Shown: in pieces, positions 26,350 through 36,034 of the stretch
How the letters are laid out: the number at the start of each line of letters is the position of its first letter
Numbering within the stretch: the first letter of the stretch is position 1
Source: Nannocystis bainbridge
GTDB taxonomy: Bacteria > Myxococcota_A > Polyangia > Nannocystales > Nannocystaceae
DNA length: 64,000 nt
NCBI RefSeq assembly: GCF_028368995.1
Contig: NZ_JAQNDL010000002.1
Coordinates: 1,919,724-1,983,723 of the forward strand
Direction of reading: 5' to 3'
Program-made: the position numbers and the translations under genes
Notes under the pieces: generated by a model
What the model saw: the letters and a program-made list of their open reading frames with translations, nothing else
Databases searched by the model: none
What the model was told of the DNA's origin: nothing

Positions 26350-27648
26350 ATGGTTCAGGTCGCCACCATGTCTCCGACCGACGCGTTCGACGCTGCCACC
26401 CTCAGCACCTACGCCTGGGCATTCGGCCAGGGCGTCCTCGTCGACCTCACGCCCTGCGTCTATCCGCTGATCCCGATCACAGTCGCCGTGTTCGGGGCCA
26501 AGGGCGTGTCACGCGGACGGGCGCTGTTCCTCGCCGCTTCCTACGTGCTCGGCATGGCCGCGCTCTACACCACGCTCGGCGTGGTCGTCGCGCTGTCCGG
26601 CGGCCAGTTCGGCGCCTGGCTCGGCGAGCCGGTGGTGGTGCTGCCGATCGTCGGCGTGCTGCTGGCGCTCGCGGCCAGCATGTTCGGCGCCTTCGACCTG
26701 CAGCTGCCGGCCGCGGTGCAGACCCGCCTCAACGCCGTCGGCGGCACCGGCCCGGTCGGCGCCTTCCTCATGGGCCTCGTCAGCGGCTTCATCTCCGCGC
26801 CGTGCACCGGCCCGGTGCTGCTGTCGCTGCTCGCCGTCATCGCCAAGGGCGCCGCCGAGGGCGACAGCCTGGCCTACGGCGCCTCGCTGCTGTTCACCTA
26901 CGCGCTCGGCATGGGCACCCTGTTCTTCGCCGTGGCCCTCGGCGCCAGCCTGTTCCGCCCCGGCCGGTGGATGGAGTACGTCAAGAGCGTCTTCGGCGTG
27001 GCCCTGCTGGTGATGTCGCTGTGGTTCCTCGCCCCGCTCAGCCCCGAGCTGCGCCGCTTCCTCGCCGACCCGGTCTGGGGCGTGTGGCTCGGCCTGGGCA
27101 TGGCCCTGCTCGGCCTGGCCGCCGGCGCCATCCACCTCAGCTTCTACGGCGAGCTCGGCGAGAAGCTGCGCAAGGCCGCCGCCGTCGCCGTCGCCGTCGT
27201 CGGCATCCAGGTGCTGATCAACAACACGGTCTACGTCCCGTCCGGCTCGTGGAAAGAGGTCCACACGATCGCCGAGCTCGAGGAGGCGCTCACGCGCGCC
27301 CAGGACCGCAACCTCCCGGTCGTCATCGACTTCGGCGCCACCTGGTGCGCGCCCTGCCTCGAGATGGAGAAGCTCACCTTCCATCACGAGGAGATCGAGC
27401 CGGTGCTCGAGCGCCGCTTCGAGCTGATCAAGATCGACGTCACGCAGGAGACGCCGGAGAAGCAGACCATCAAGCGCGCGTTCGCCAGCGAGACCCTGCC
27501 GAGCGTGCTGGTGTTCCCGTCGACGGTCCGCTTCAGCGAGCACTTCGGCGCCCTGCGCAGCGGCGACGCCATGCCCGAGCCGACCCACCACCTCCACAAG
27601 TACACCCCGGCCGACCAGTTCGCCCCGCTGATCGCCGACGTGCAGTGA
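26350..27648 (+). CDS. DsbD-like transmembrane thiol-disulfide carrier fused to thioredoxin
   Basis: This 432-residue inner-membrane protein moves electrons from cytosolic thioredoxin to periplasmic thiols. The transmembrane DsbD/CcdA domain has eight helices and its two redox Cys in TPCVYPLIP and APCTGPVLL. The C-terminal periplasmic thioredoxin domain (about 320-432) has ATWCAPCLEME, the WCxxC centre. The N-terminal cDsbD-like immunoglobulin domain of E. coli DsbD is missing, as in ScsB/TlpA-type short forms. The start could be ATG 26350 or ATG 26368; neither has a good Shine-Dalgarno. The flanking genes are not obviously related. Confidence 0.85.
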   Translation: MVQVATMSPTDAFDAATLSTYAWAFGQGVLVDLTPCVYPLIPITVAVFGAKGVSRGRALFLAASYVLGMAALYTTLGVVVALSGGQFGAWLGEPVVVLPIVGVLLALAASMFGAFDLQLPAAVQTRLNAVGGTGPVGAFLMGLVSGFISAPCTGPVLLSLLAVIAKGAAEGDSLAYGASLLFTYALGMGTLFFAVALGASLFRPGRWMEYVKSVFGVALLVMSLWFLAPLSPELRRFLADPVWGVWLGLGMALLGLAAGAIHLSFYGELGEKLRKAAAVAVAVVGIQVLINNTVYVPSGSWKEVHTIAELEEALTRAQDRNLPVVIDFGATWCAPCLEMEKLTFHHEEIEPVLERRFELIKIDVTQETPEKQTIKRAFASETLPSVLVFPSTVRFSEHFGALRSGDAMPEPTHHLHKYTPADQFAPLIADVQ

Positions 27649-27954
27649 GCTGACTGCAGGGACATGTCCCGCGGGCCATGTCTCCTGCGCCACGGCTCAT
27701 CCCCGGCTCGCAGCGCCGCCCTCGACGCGGGCAGCCGGGGTAGCGCTACGCTGACGCCTGCCCACCAGGACATGCCACAAAGGACATGTCCATGACGACA
27801 TGTCCTCGAGCGCATGCCCACAAGCGCATGCCGCAAAGGACATGTCCTCATCTTTGCCAGCGCCCGCCCCCGCGCAGCACGCCCCCGCGTGCCCCGCGTC
27901 AGTGTTCGGCCTGGTCGCGCTGACCCGGCTGCCGCTGGCGCCCCGTGCCCCGCG
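27649..27954. repeat. Intergenic region filled with CATGTCC hairpins
   Basis: No gene is seen between the convergent stops at 27648 and 27955. At least six hairpin units lie at about 27661-27682 (ACATGTCC-CGCG-GGCCATGT), 27769-27790 and 27788-27846. The last group is a run of CATGTCCATGACGACATGTCC-like and CGCATGCC repeats. The Ala/Arg/Pro-coding stretch at 27850-27950 has no protein-like pattern. Confidence 0.65.
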
Positions 27955-29517
27955 TCAGCGCCGACGCCGACGCCGGATGCCCACGAGCACCAGCACGCTC
28001 GCCAGCCAGCCCTCGCGCCCGCCCGCGCTCGAGCGGCACGCGCAGCCGTCCTCGCCGTCTTGCCCGTAGCCCTCGGGCAGGGCCGCCCCGCTCAGCACCG
28101 GCGGGCCGGCCTCGTCCCCGCCGGCCTCGGCCTCGCCGCCGTCGTCCCCGGTGGTCGGCTCGCCGCCCTCCGAGCCGGTCGTCGGCGCTCCGGACGGATC
28201 GGGCAGCCCCGTCTCGCCGACCTCACCGCCGACCTCGCCGCCCGTCTCACCCGCGCCGGTCTCCCCGGCCCCGCCCGTCTCGCCGTTGCCGCCCGTCTCT
28301 CCGCCGCCGGTCGGGTCGGGCGGATCGGGCGGATCGACCGCCACCGGGTCGACGGCGATCGCCACGCGCACCCCCGGATACACCGCCAGGTCGACGATCT
28401 CCGCCGCCGGCTCGTAGAGCCCCGGCCCGGCCACGTCGACCGCGTGCGCGCCGGCGCCGACCGGCGGCAGGGCCACGAGACCGTTGGCGTCGACCGCCTG
28501 CCCCGGCCCGCCGTCGAGGCTGACCGTCGCGCCCACCGCCGCCATCGCCGCCGGCGCGCACATGGCCGTGAAGTGATTGGGATCGACGAACGCGACCGCG
28601 TCGAGCCCGTTGACGCCCGCGCACGGCCCCTGCCCGGCCTCCATCAGCAGTCGCCGGCGCGCCCCGATCGGCGCCGACGCGTGAAGGTAGGTCACCTTCG
28701 CCCCGGCGGCGATCGGGCACAGCTCGGGCGCGGTCAGCAGGTCGATCGACTCGGCGGTGCGCTGCAGGTACGTGTTCGTCGTCGCGGTGATCGTACACAG
28801 CTTGCTGCGATCGACCACGGCCACGTGGATCTGGCCCTGCGGCACCACGTCGTGCACCAGCCCCATGTACATGTCCCAGTTCCAGCCGCCGCCCGGGTCG
28901 GTGTGGCTCTGGTTGGGCAGCTCGACGTGGCCGACGATGTGATCGCGGTCGACCGGGATGTCGTGGCGCGTCGTCAGCCAGCGCGTCAACCTGGCCGAAG
29001 AGACATACGTCTCCCACGTGTACCACTTGGCCGGATCGTCGACGTAGCCCTCGTGCTCGATGCCGATCGACGTCGCGTTCGACGAGCCGACGTGCCACGC
29101 CTTGTCCTTGTCGAGGACCATCTGCGTGACCTCGCCGTCGACCGAGCGCATGATGTAGTGGCACGACACCTGCGCCTGCGGGTTCTTGAACCACGACTTG
29201 GTGCCGGCGTAGCTGCCCTGCATCGTGTGCACGACGACGTGCTGGTACGAGGTGATGCCGCCCGCCGAGTGGTTGCACGCGCAGGCCGGGTCGAACGCGG
29301 CCGCCAGCGGATACTCCGGATCGGCGCCCAGCGGCGGCGGCGGCTCGATCGCCCATGACTCGAGCTCGGCCGGGCGCCAGTGGTCGTCCTCGCGCTCCGG
29401 CTCCGGCGGGGCGTCCGCCAGCGGATGCGCCGCGGCTGTCCCTGCGGACAGGCCGAGCACCGATGCGCCGATCCACAGCGCCGCGCGGCGCTTCCAGTCC
29501 GTGGAGACACCCGTCAT
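27955..29517 (-). CDS. N-acetylmuramoyl-L-alanine amidase with MYXO-CTERM tail
   Basis: This is a 520-residue secreted cell-wall hydrolase. The signal peptide (about 1-30) is followed by an amidase_2/PGRP domain (about 80-235): VVVHTMQGSY (first Zn His), GIEHEGYV and the second Zn site in HVELPNQSHTDPGG. A C-terminal beta-rich extracellular part follows. A 100-residue Gly/Glu/Thr linker leads to a terminal GCACRSS...GWLASVLVLVG-RRRRRR tail. This is the MYXO-CTERM pattern of Cys motif, hydrophobic helix and Arg cluster, recognised by myxosortase-type enzymes. The protein is therefore likely to be anchored at the cell surface and to act on peptidoglycan stem peptides, its own or prey-derived. 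Confidence 0.85.
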   Translation of the reverse strand: MTGVSTDWKRRAALWIGASVLGLSAGTAAAHPLADAPPEPEREDDHWRPAELESWAIEPPPPLGADPEYPLAAAFDPACACNHSAGGITSYQHVVVHTMQGSYAGTKSWFKNPQAQVSCHYIMRSVDGEVTQMVLDKDKAWHVGSSNATSIGIEHEGYVDDPAKWYTWETYVSSARLTRWLTTRHDIPVDRDHIVGHVELPNQSHTDPGGGWNWDMYMGLVHDVVPQGQIHVAVVDRSKLCTITATTNTYLQRTAESIDLLTAPELCPIAAGAKVTYLHASAPIGARRRLLMEAGQGPCAGVNGLDAVAFVDPNHFTAMCAPAAMAAVGATVSLDGGPGQAVDANGLVALPPVGAGAHAVDVAGPGLYEPAAEIVDLAVYPGVRVAIAVDPVAVDPPDPPDPTGGGETGGNGETGGAGETGAGETGGEVGGEVGETGLPDPSGAPTTGSEGGEPTTGDDGGEAEAGGDEAGPPVLSGAALPEGYGQDGEDGCACRSSAGGREGWLASVLVLVGIRRRRRR

Positions 29518-29529
29518 GAGACGACGCTA
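29518..29529 (-). promoter_or_regulatory. Leaderless-type promoter of the amidase gene
   Basis: On the minus strand TAGCGT (29529-29524) is followed by 6 nt and ATG 29517. TTGCGT (29552-29547) lies 17 nt further upstream as -35. No Shine-Dalgarno is present. Confidence 0.45.
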
Positions 29530-29656
29530 GCCCCGGCGCCGTCCCCACGCAACCGGCTGTTTCGCGCCTGTGCGCCCCGCTACGGCGACCGCACGACCGG
29601 CGAGGCCCGCTGCGCCGACGCAGGACGCGCGCCCGGGAACGCGGGCTCTCGCGACC

Positions 29657-30343
29657 TCAGAGCAGCTGCTCGAGCCGCGCGCGGTTGAACCCGACCATCA
29701 ACTCGCCGCGCACGTCGATCACCGGCACGCTCCCGGTCTGCACGCCCTTCTCCTTGGCCTTGGCTCGCAGCTCGCCCGCGGCGGTCTGGTCCTTCTCGAT
29801 GTCCTTGGCGACGTACTTGACGCCCTTCTTGTCGAGGTACGACTGCACCTGCTTGCAGACCCCGCACCACTCGGTCTTGTAGACGATGACATCGGCCTCG
29901 CGCGGGGCCACCACCGGCGCCTCGAGCCCGGGCGGCAGCTCGACCGCGCTGCTGCGGCCGAGGCCCAGCGCCAGCTCCTCGAACTGGGCCCGCGGCACCG
30001 TCGAGAGCTTCCACGACCCGTCGGCCTCGGGCGTCTTCAAGTTCGCCGCCCACACCGTCCCGTCGGGCGGCTGCGGGCCCTGCAGCAGCGTCACCCGCAC
30101 CAGCCCGCGCGCCTCCTCGGGCACGTCGGCCGGCTTGCCCGTGTCCTTGAACTGCCCGCGATCGCCCGCGAACGTCAGGACGGCGTCCTTCGCGTCGGCC
30201 GGCAGCACCGCCGCGCCGGTCTCGCCGGCCTCCGCGGTCGCCGGCGCCGCCTGCGGCCTCGTCGGCGCGGGCGGCTTCTCCGGCTCGCAGCCGCCTGAGC
30301 ACAAGATCCACAGTCCGAGCAAGCTCGCGCACCTTCGCTTCAT
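29657..30343 (-). CDS. Lipoprotein with C-terminal glutaredoxin domain
   Basis: This is a 228-residue predicted lipoprotein. Signal and lipobox LWILCSGGC are followed by a Pro/Ala linker and an uncharacterised middle (about 55-135). The C-terminal glutaredoxin-like domain (about 150-228) reads IVYKTEWCGVCKQVQSYLDK, with a WCxxC pair in place of the usual CPYC, then VPVIDVRGELMVGF, the cis-Pro loop. It would act outside the cytoplasm in thiol exchange, possibly with the DsbD-like protein 2 kb upstream, though that link is inference. ATG 30343 was chosen because it starts the signal peptide, 9 nt after a TATACT box. Confidence 0.78.
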   Translation of the reverse strand: MKRRCASLLGLWILCSGGCEPEKPPAPTRPQAAPATAEAGETGAAVLPADAKDAVLTFAGDRGQFKDTGKPADVPEEARGLVRVTLLQGPQPPDGTVWAANLKTPEADGSWKLSTVPRAQFEELALGLGRSSAVELPPGLEAPVVAPREADVIVYKTEWCGVCKQVQSYLDKKGVKYVAKDIEKDQTAAGELRAKAKEKGVQTGSVPVIDVRGELMVGFNRARLEQLL

Positions 30344-30401
30344 GACGGCGCGAGTATAAGCCGCCACCGCGCCCCGGGCCTGGTAGGCTCGCGCCCGCGC
30401 C

Positions 30402-32102
30402 ATGGTGAGACTCGCATCCGGAGGGCCGCCCGAGGGCCGCAGCGTGCTCGCGCTGCTGCGGGCCGTGATCGCCCTCGTCGTCACCCTCACGATCCTCACC
30501 TTCGCGCTCTACTCCGGCTATCTCTCGTACACCGACCTCTCGCCGGAGGAGGTCCGCGTCCCGACCGCCGAGCTCACGGTCGACCGCGCCGGCCGCCGCG
30601 TCACCTACGGCCGCTCGTCGCTCACCCGCGAGAGTCGGCTGTGGTTCCTCCACCTCGAGGGTCCGCCGGAGGAGATCGGCGACGCCCACGGCCGCCTCGC
30701 CGCCCGCCTGTGGGGCGAGCTCGACCGCGACGTCGCGCGCCTGCTGCGCAACCGCTACCCCGAGGGCCTCGAGCGCTGGACCGCCGACATGGTCATGCGC
30801 TGGGACTTCCGCGAGTCCGACCACAGCCTCTCCCCCGGCGTGCGCCGCGAGCTGGCCGCCCTGGCCGCCGCCATGCCCGAGGCCGGCGGCGAGCGGCTCT
30901 CGAGCTACCACCGCCTCTTCCTCGACCAGAGCTTCGTCGAGCTGACGCGCCGCCTCGACGACGTCCTGCTCGAGGGCACCATGTTCGCCGCCGCCGCGCG
31001 GCCCAAAGGCGGCGGAGAGCGCGGCAACCTCGTCATCGGCCGCAGCTTCTTCGCCGACCTCGGCCTCGACGTCGAGCCCGACCGCCTCGTCACCATCGTC
31101 CACCCCGACGGCAAGTACCCGTTCGCCTCGGTCGGCTGGGCCGGCCTCATGGGCGTCGTCACCGGCATCAACGCCCGCGGGATCTTCGTCGCCCTCGACC
31201 CCACGCGCACCGACGACGCGCTCGAGGAGGGCGTGCCGCTGCCGCTGATCCTGCGCCAGATCCTCGAGGACGCCGACACCCTCGAGCAGGCGCTCGAGAT
31301 CCTGCAGACCGCCCCGGCGCGCACCTCGGGCGCCGTGCTGGTCGGCGACGGCCGCCAGCGCCGCGCCGCCGTCGTCGAGCTCGCGCGCGACCGCGACGAT
31401 CGCAAGCCGCGCGGCGAAGACCAGGCGCTGGTGTGGGCCACCAATCACATGCTGCGCGAGTCGTTCGAGCGTGACGCCCAGAACGACCGCATCCGCCGCT
31501 TCACCTCGAGCGGCTACCGCTACGATCGCCTCGGCGAGCTGCTGGCCGAGGCGCCCGTCGACCCGGCGCGCGCGGTCGCCATCCTGCGCGACCGCAAGGG
31601 CCTCGGCGGCGAGGAGCTCGGGCTCGGCAACCGCAACGCGGTCGACAACCTCCACCTCACCCACGCGGTCGTCGTCGACGCCACCGCCATGGTCATGTGG
31701 GTCGGCGAGGGCCCGTCGTCGCTCGGCCGCTTCCGCGCGATCGACCTCCGCCACGCCCTCGGCCGCCGCCAGGAGCGCCCGGCCCCGCTCGACGACTTCC
31801 CCGCCGACCGCCTGCTCCACGGCGAGGAGTACAGCGACTACAAGGAGGCCCTCGAGGCCCTCGACCACGCCCGCGGCCTGCTGGCCCGCGGCCTGCCCGA
31901 GCAGGCCCTGGCGTCCGCCAGCGTCGCCCTGGCCCTCGCCCCCGACGTCGGCGAGCTGCACCGCCTGCTCGGCGACATCGAGCGCGAGCTCGGCGACCTG
32001 CCCGCCGCCCGCCGCCACTACGAGCGCTACCTCGAGCTGGTCCCCGGCCGCCTGCGCGACCAGGAGCGCGTCCGCGGCCTGCTCGAAGAGCTGCGCGAGT
32101 AA
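30402..32102 (+). CDS. C45-like acyltransferase/hydrolase with TPR tail, nucleophile altered
   Basis: This 566-residue protein has one N-terminal transmembrane helix (about 16-38). An Ntn-hydrolase domain of the acyl-CoA:6-aminopenicillanic acid acyltransferase (C45) type follows, then C-terminal TPR-like repeats (about 455-566, LEALDHARGLLARGLPEQAL). The motif where family members have the self-cleaving Cys (CTxFAA) reads here as EGTMFAAAA (about 191-199), with Gly192-Thr193 instead of Cys. GRSFFADLG then matches the downstream GRNxDx strand. If the alignment is right, the enzyme is inactive, or Thr193 is the nucleophile. It may be a scaffold. No operon partner is evident. Confidence 0.68.
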   Translation: MVRLASGGPPEGRSVLALLRAVIALVVTLTILTFALYSGYLSYTDLSPEEVRVPTAELTVDRAGRRVTYGRSSLTRESRLWFLHLEGPPEEIGDAHGRLAARLWGELDRDVARLLRNRYPEGLERWTADMVMRWDFRESDHSLSPGVRRELAALAAAMPEAGGERLSSYHRLFLDQSFVELTRRLDDVLLEGTMFAAAARPKGGGERGNLVIGRSFFADLGLDVEPDRLVTIVHPDGKYPFASVGWAGLMGVVTGINARGIFVALDPTRTDDALEEGVPLPLILRQILEDADTLEQALEILQTAPARTSGAVLVGDGRQRRAAVVELARDRDDRKPRGEDQALVWATNHMLRESFERDAQNDRIRRFTSSGYRYDRLGELLAEAPVDPARAVAILRDRKGLGGEELGLGNRNAVDNLHLTHAVVVDATAMVMWVGEGPSSLGRFRAIDLRHALGRRQERPAPLDDFPADRLLHGEEYSDYKEALEALDHARGLLARGLPEQALASASVALALAPDVGELHRLLGDIERELGDLPAARRHYERYLELVPGRLRDQERVRGLLEELRE

Positions 32103-32290
32103 ACACGCCGGGACATGTCCTTACGGGCATGTCCGACAGGGCATGCCCCTGAGGACATGCCCGTTCGAGCATGTCCTCCAGGACACCATGCACACGGCCG
32201 CCGGCGAGCTGCCCGTGCTCGCCGCTGCCGCGCGACGCGTGCCCGCGATGACCGTCCGAAGGGACATGTCGACTCGACCACGCCCTTCCA
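32103..32290. repeat. CATGTCC hairpin array after the C45-like gene
   Basis: Consecutive units run from 32110 to 32190. They include CATGTCC-TTAC-GGGCATG, CATGTCC-GACA-GGGCATG and CATGCCC-CTGA-GGACATG. Further half-sites lie to 32275 (CGAAGGGACATG). The array sits between convergent stops at 32102 and 32344, and the 240-bp gap has no gene. Confidence 0.65.
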
Positions 32291-32343
32291 GCGAGTCCCG
32301 AAGGCCGCTCCCGACGCGCGGTCCGTGCCCGCGCGCCCCGTCG

Positions 32344-33600
<1,257 letters not shown>

Positions 33601-33617
33601 GGTAGGTGGTCCTTCGC

Positions 33618-33631
33618 GCCGCTTCGGCGGC
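33618..33631 (-). promoter_or_regulatory. TTCG/CGAA-capped stem-loop in the P450 leader
   Basis: GCCGC-TTCG-GCGGC forms a 5-bp stem with a 4-nt loop in the untranslated region between the P450 start (33600) and the TetR gene. On the P450 (minus) strand the loop reads CGAA. It may influence leader structure. Confidence 0.3.
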
Positions 33632-33644
33632 TCCTTTCCCTTTA

Positions 33645-33659
33645 TGGCATCGAGTGCCA
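33645..33659. promoter_or_regulatory. TetR operator candidate between P450 and tetR genes
   Basis: TGGCA-TCGAG-TGCCA is a perfect 5-bp inverted repeat with a 5-bp centre, directly before the likely tetR start (33662) and 45 bp upstream of the P450 start. Its position between divergent genes, one encoding a TetR repressor, makes it a good autoregulatory operator candidate. Confidence 0.5.
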
Positions 33660-33661
33660 AA

Positions 33662-34252
33662 ATGCAAACCGTGACGAAGCGAGGGCGCCCGCCGGAGACC
33701 GATGCGCGCCAGATCGCGCGCGTCGCGTTGGGCCTGTTCGCGCGCCATGGGTTCGACCGCGTGACCATGGACGACATCGCCGAGGCCGCGTCGGTGAGCC
33801 GCCGGACCCTCTTCCGCCTGTTCCCCGCGAAATCGGACCTCGTGTGGGACGGCCTCGACGACGTGCGGGACTTCGTGCGCCGGCGCGCCGCCGAGCTGGG
33901 GCCCGCCGGGCTGCGGGCCGGCGGGGTGCTGCGCGAGTTCGCCGAGCCGTTCCTGCGCGCGCTCGAAGACCCCGAGGCCGCCGCGCTCGCGCGTCAGCGC
34001 CTGCGACTGCTGGCGGCCGCGCCCGCGCTGCTCGCCCACCCGACCCTGCGCGAGATCGAGGCCGTGATCGTCACGACGCTGGCCCCGAGCGAGCCGGGCC
34101 AGGCCCCCCCGCCGCTGGTCGTGCGCACGCTGATCGCCGGCACGTTCGCCGCGCTGATGTGGTGGGCCGAGCACGGCGACGGCATGAGCGCGCTGGAGGC
34201 CACCCGCGCGGCGCTGCGGGCCCTCGCCGACGACCGCGACCCCTGCGCCTGA
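33662..34252 (+). CDS. TetR/AcrR-family transcriptional regulator
   Basis: This 196-residue DNA-binding repressor has an N-terminal helix-turn-helix at about residues 12-55 (RQIARVALGLFARHGFDRVTMDDIAEAASVSRRTLFRLF-type, in part) and a C-terminal ligand-binding bundle. ATG 33662 was chosen over ATG 33644 because the operator-like palindrome TGGCA/TGCCA lies just upstream of it; GTG 33671 is a third option. It is divergent from the P450 gene with a 61-bp gap, so one regulator and one operator probably control both genes. The inducer is unknown. The usual length is 190-210. Confidence 0.87.
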   Translation: MQTVTKRGRPPETDARQIARVALGLFARHGFDRVTMDDIAEAASVSRRTLFRLFPAKSDLVWDGLDDVRDFVRRRAAELGPAGLRAGGVLREFAEPFLRALEDPEAAALARQRLRLLAAAPALLAHPTLREIEAVIVTTLAPSEPGQAPPPLVVRTLIAGTFAALMWWAEHGDGMSALEATRAALRALADDRDPCA

Positions 34253-34265
34253 GCCCGCGCACGTC

Positions 34266-34343
34266 CATGGTCTTCGGACCATGCCCTTTGAGACATGTTT
34301 ATAAAAACATGCGCAACAGGACATGCTCGTTCAGACATGTCCT
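34266..34343. repeat. Hairpin cluster with covarying stems after the tetR gene
   Basis: Two perfect 7-bp hairpins stand out: CATGGTC-TTCG-GACCATG (34266-34283) and CATGTTT-ATAA-AAACATG (34294-34311). Degenerate CATGCTC and CATGTCC units follow. The stem arms differ at several positions but stay paired (compensatory changes). They lie between convergent stops at 34252 and 34448. Confidence 0.75.
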
Positions 34344-34447
34344 CCGGAGCTCCTCTCCCGCAGGGGATCATCACGCCGAAGCCAGGCACCAGTCCGTTTC
34401 GCCGTGTCCACGTCGACGCTTCGGCGCGGCGCCCCGCACAGGACCTT

Positions 34448-35062
34448 TCAGACAGGCCCGAGTACCGCCCGCTCGGCCGCCGTCAGCACCTGCGGCGTCA
34501 CACGCGGCGACTTCGCGCCCCGCGCGAAGAACGGCGACGGCTGGGCGCGCCTCCCGATCAGCCCGCGGGCGAGCAGCCGCAGGACCCGGCCCATGGCCGC
34601 CACCGGCACTTTCTCGTGGGTGCCGGGCGGCGTCGGCCCGGTCGCGTCGCGGCCGAACGTCCGCAGCGCCACTGGCCCGAGCGCGCGCTCGTGGGTCGCC
34701 GGCTCGGTCGCGGGATCGACGAACGCCGCCGACAGCCCCGCGAACGGCATGCGCGCCGAGGTCAGCGTATTGGCGACCGGCGTGCGGCAGCAATCGACAT
34801 ACCAGCGCAACATCCCCTTGTCCGACAGGCGCATGCAGCGGAGCTGCTCCTGCCCTGACCCGAGCACCAGCTGCGCCGGCGTCAGCTGCAGGATCTCCGC
34901 GCCGCCCGCCCCGTCGAGCAGCCCCTCGCCGCCGAGGAACCGCGCGAACGCCTGGCAATCGCGGCAGTAGCAGACCAGGTGGATCACCGTCGCCGGCGAC
35001 ATGTCCTTCGCCACGCCTCGCACCGCGCCGCAGCGACACTTCAGTCCGAGCGTCTCGCTCAT
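34448..35062 (-). CDS. DUF6151-like zinc-binding protein
   Basis: This 204-residue cytosolic protein is of the GFA (glutathione-dependent formaldehyde-activating)-like fold. Zn-binding Cys pairs are seen in CRCGAV (about 10-15) and CYCRDCQAF (about 31-39), with a third pair at VDCCRTPVANT. Members of DUF6151 share the CxCG and CxxCQ pattern but have no proven enzyme activity. The C-terminal basic segment (LRLLARGLIGRRAQPSPF) may bind nucleic acid or membrane. ATG 35062 is 9 nt after a TACTGT box. It is isolated by hairpin repeats on one side and the PLD-like gene on the other. Confidence 0.7.
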   Translation of the reverse strand: MSETLGLKCRCGAVRGVAKDMSPATVIHLVCYCRDCQAFARFLGGEGLLDGAGGAEILQLTPAQLVLGSGQEQLRCMRLSDKGMLRWYVDCCRTPVANTLTSARMPFAGLSAAFVDPATEPATHERALGPVALRTFGRDATGPTPPGTHEKVPVAAMGRVLRLLARGLIGRRAQPSPFFARGAKSPRVTPQVLTAAERAVLGPV

Positions 35063-35149
35063 GTCGCCGCGACAGTACCACGGCCGCGGAGGCCGCCTCG
35101 CTGCCGCGCGCTCCTGCTTTCGTTCGCCCGCAGCCCGCCTCGCGGCCGG

Positions 35150-35770
35150 CTACTTGTTGCCCGCCGGCGGCTTCGGCTTCACCGCCAGCGGGCGGTCCAC
35201 CAGGTCGAGCGGCGCCTCGCAGCCCGAGTTTCGCAGCTTGCACGCCTTGCACATGCGGCCGCTCCAGATCGCCTCGTACATCGCCTGCACCTGGTCGATC
35301 ACGTCCTCGTCCTCGGTCAGCATCCCGACCTCGAAGTTGCGGCGGCCCTCGCCCTTCGCGCCCAGCCCTGCCCCGGTCCAGTTGGCGCTGCCGAGGTAGC
35401 ACAGGCGGCCGTCGACGATCACCGTCTTGAGGTGCACGCGCGGGCACTGGCGCAGCTCGAGCCCGCCCTCGTAGAGCCGCGCCCGGCGGTCGAAGCTGCG
35501 GCGGAACGGCCCGGACGGCGGCGCCGCGTGCAAGATCCGCAGCTCCACCTTCTGCTGCGCCAGCGCGCTGAACACCTCGAGCACCGAGTGGAAGCGGTCG
35601 CGCGAGCGGGCCGTCGCGCGTGGGTCCTCCACCAGCAGCTCCTTCAGGTTCGCCGTTGCGATCCACACGCTCGTGCGCGCCGCCCGGACCGCCGGGATCA
35701 CCGCCTCGTAGTGCCCGCGCCCCGCCACCAGGCGCATGCGGATCGGTCGCTCCGGCAGGACGAAATCCAC
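35150..35770 (-). CDS. Single-HKD phospholipase D-like protein
   Basis: This 206-residue protein has one HKD motif (HLKTVIVD within about residues 118-125, then GSANWTG) of the PLD superfamily. Two copies are needed per active site, so it should act as a homodimer, like bacterial Nuc endonucleases. A C-terminal Cys cluster (MCKACKL, then GCEAPL) may bind zinc. GTG 35770 is preceded by GGAG 7 nt upstream, which decides the start. Substrate (nucleic acid or lipid) is unknown. The frame extends upstream without stop for 70 codons but lacks protein-like features there. Confidence 0.72.
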   Translation of the reverse strand: MDFVLPERPIRMRLVAGRGHYEAVIPAVRAARTSVWIATANLKELLVEDPRATARSRDRFHSVLEVFSALAQQKVELRILHAAPPSGPFRRSFDRRARLYEGGLELRQCPRVHLKTVIVDGRLCYLGSANWTGAGLGAKGEGRRNFEVGMLTEDEDVIDQVQAMYEAIWSGRMCKACKLRNSGCEAPLDLVDRPLAVKPKPPAGNK

Positions 35771-35952
35771 GGCCTCACTCCGTCGCCGCGCGCACGCGGG
35801 GTCTGTCGGGCTCGTCGGGTCGCTGCATCGCGGTCGGCGGATTGTACTCGCCGGGCCTGCGGCTGTCGCCGCGGCGCTCCCGCAGCCGCGTGCAGCCACG
35901 GGCTGGCGCCTGTTGCGCCGGATCATCCGAGCCGCGCCCGTGCGCCGTCCCG

Positions 35953-36020
35953 AGACATGTCCCCGCAGACATGCCCTTACGGACATGCCCCCGAGGACAT
36001 GCCCCCGAGGACCTGTCCTT
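35953..36020. repeat. CATGTCC hairpin array between tandem minus-strand genes
   Basis: Consecutive degenerate units run ACATGTCC-CCGC-AGACATG, CATGCCC-TTAC-GGACATG, CATGCCC-CCGA-GGACATG and CATGCCC-CCGA-GGACCTG. They lie after the stop of the VWA lipoprotein gene (36035) and before the PLD-like start (35770). Confidence 0.65.
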
Positions 36021-36034
36021 TCAGCCCAATCGCA

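Noticed and set aside
33618..33631. TTCG-type hairpin in the P450 leader as a terminator
   Set aside because: It has only a 5-bp stem, no U-tract and lies in a 5' leader, so it is not listed as a terminator.
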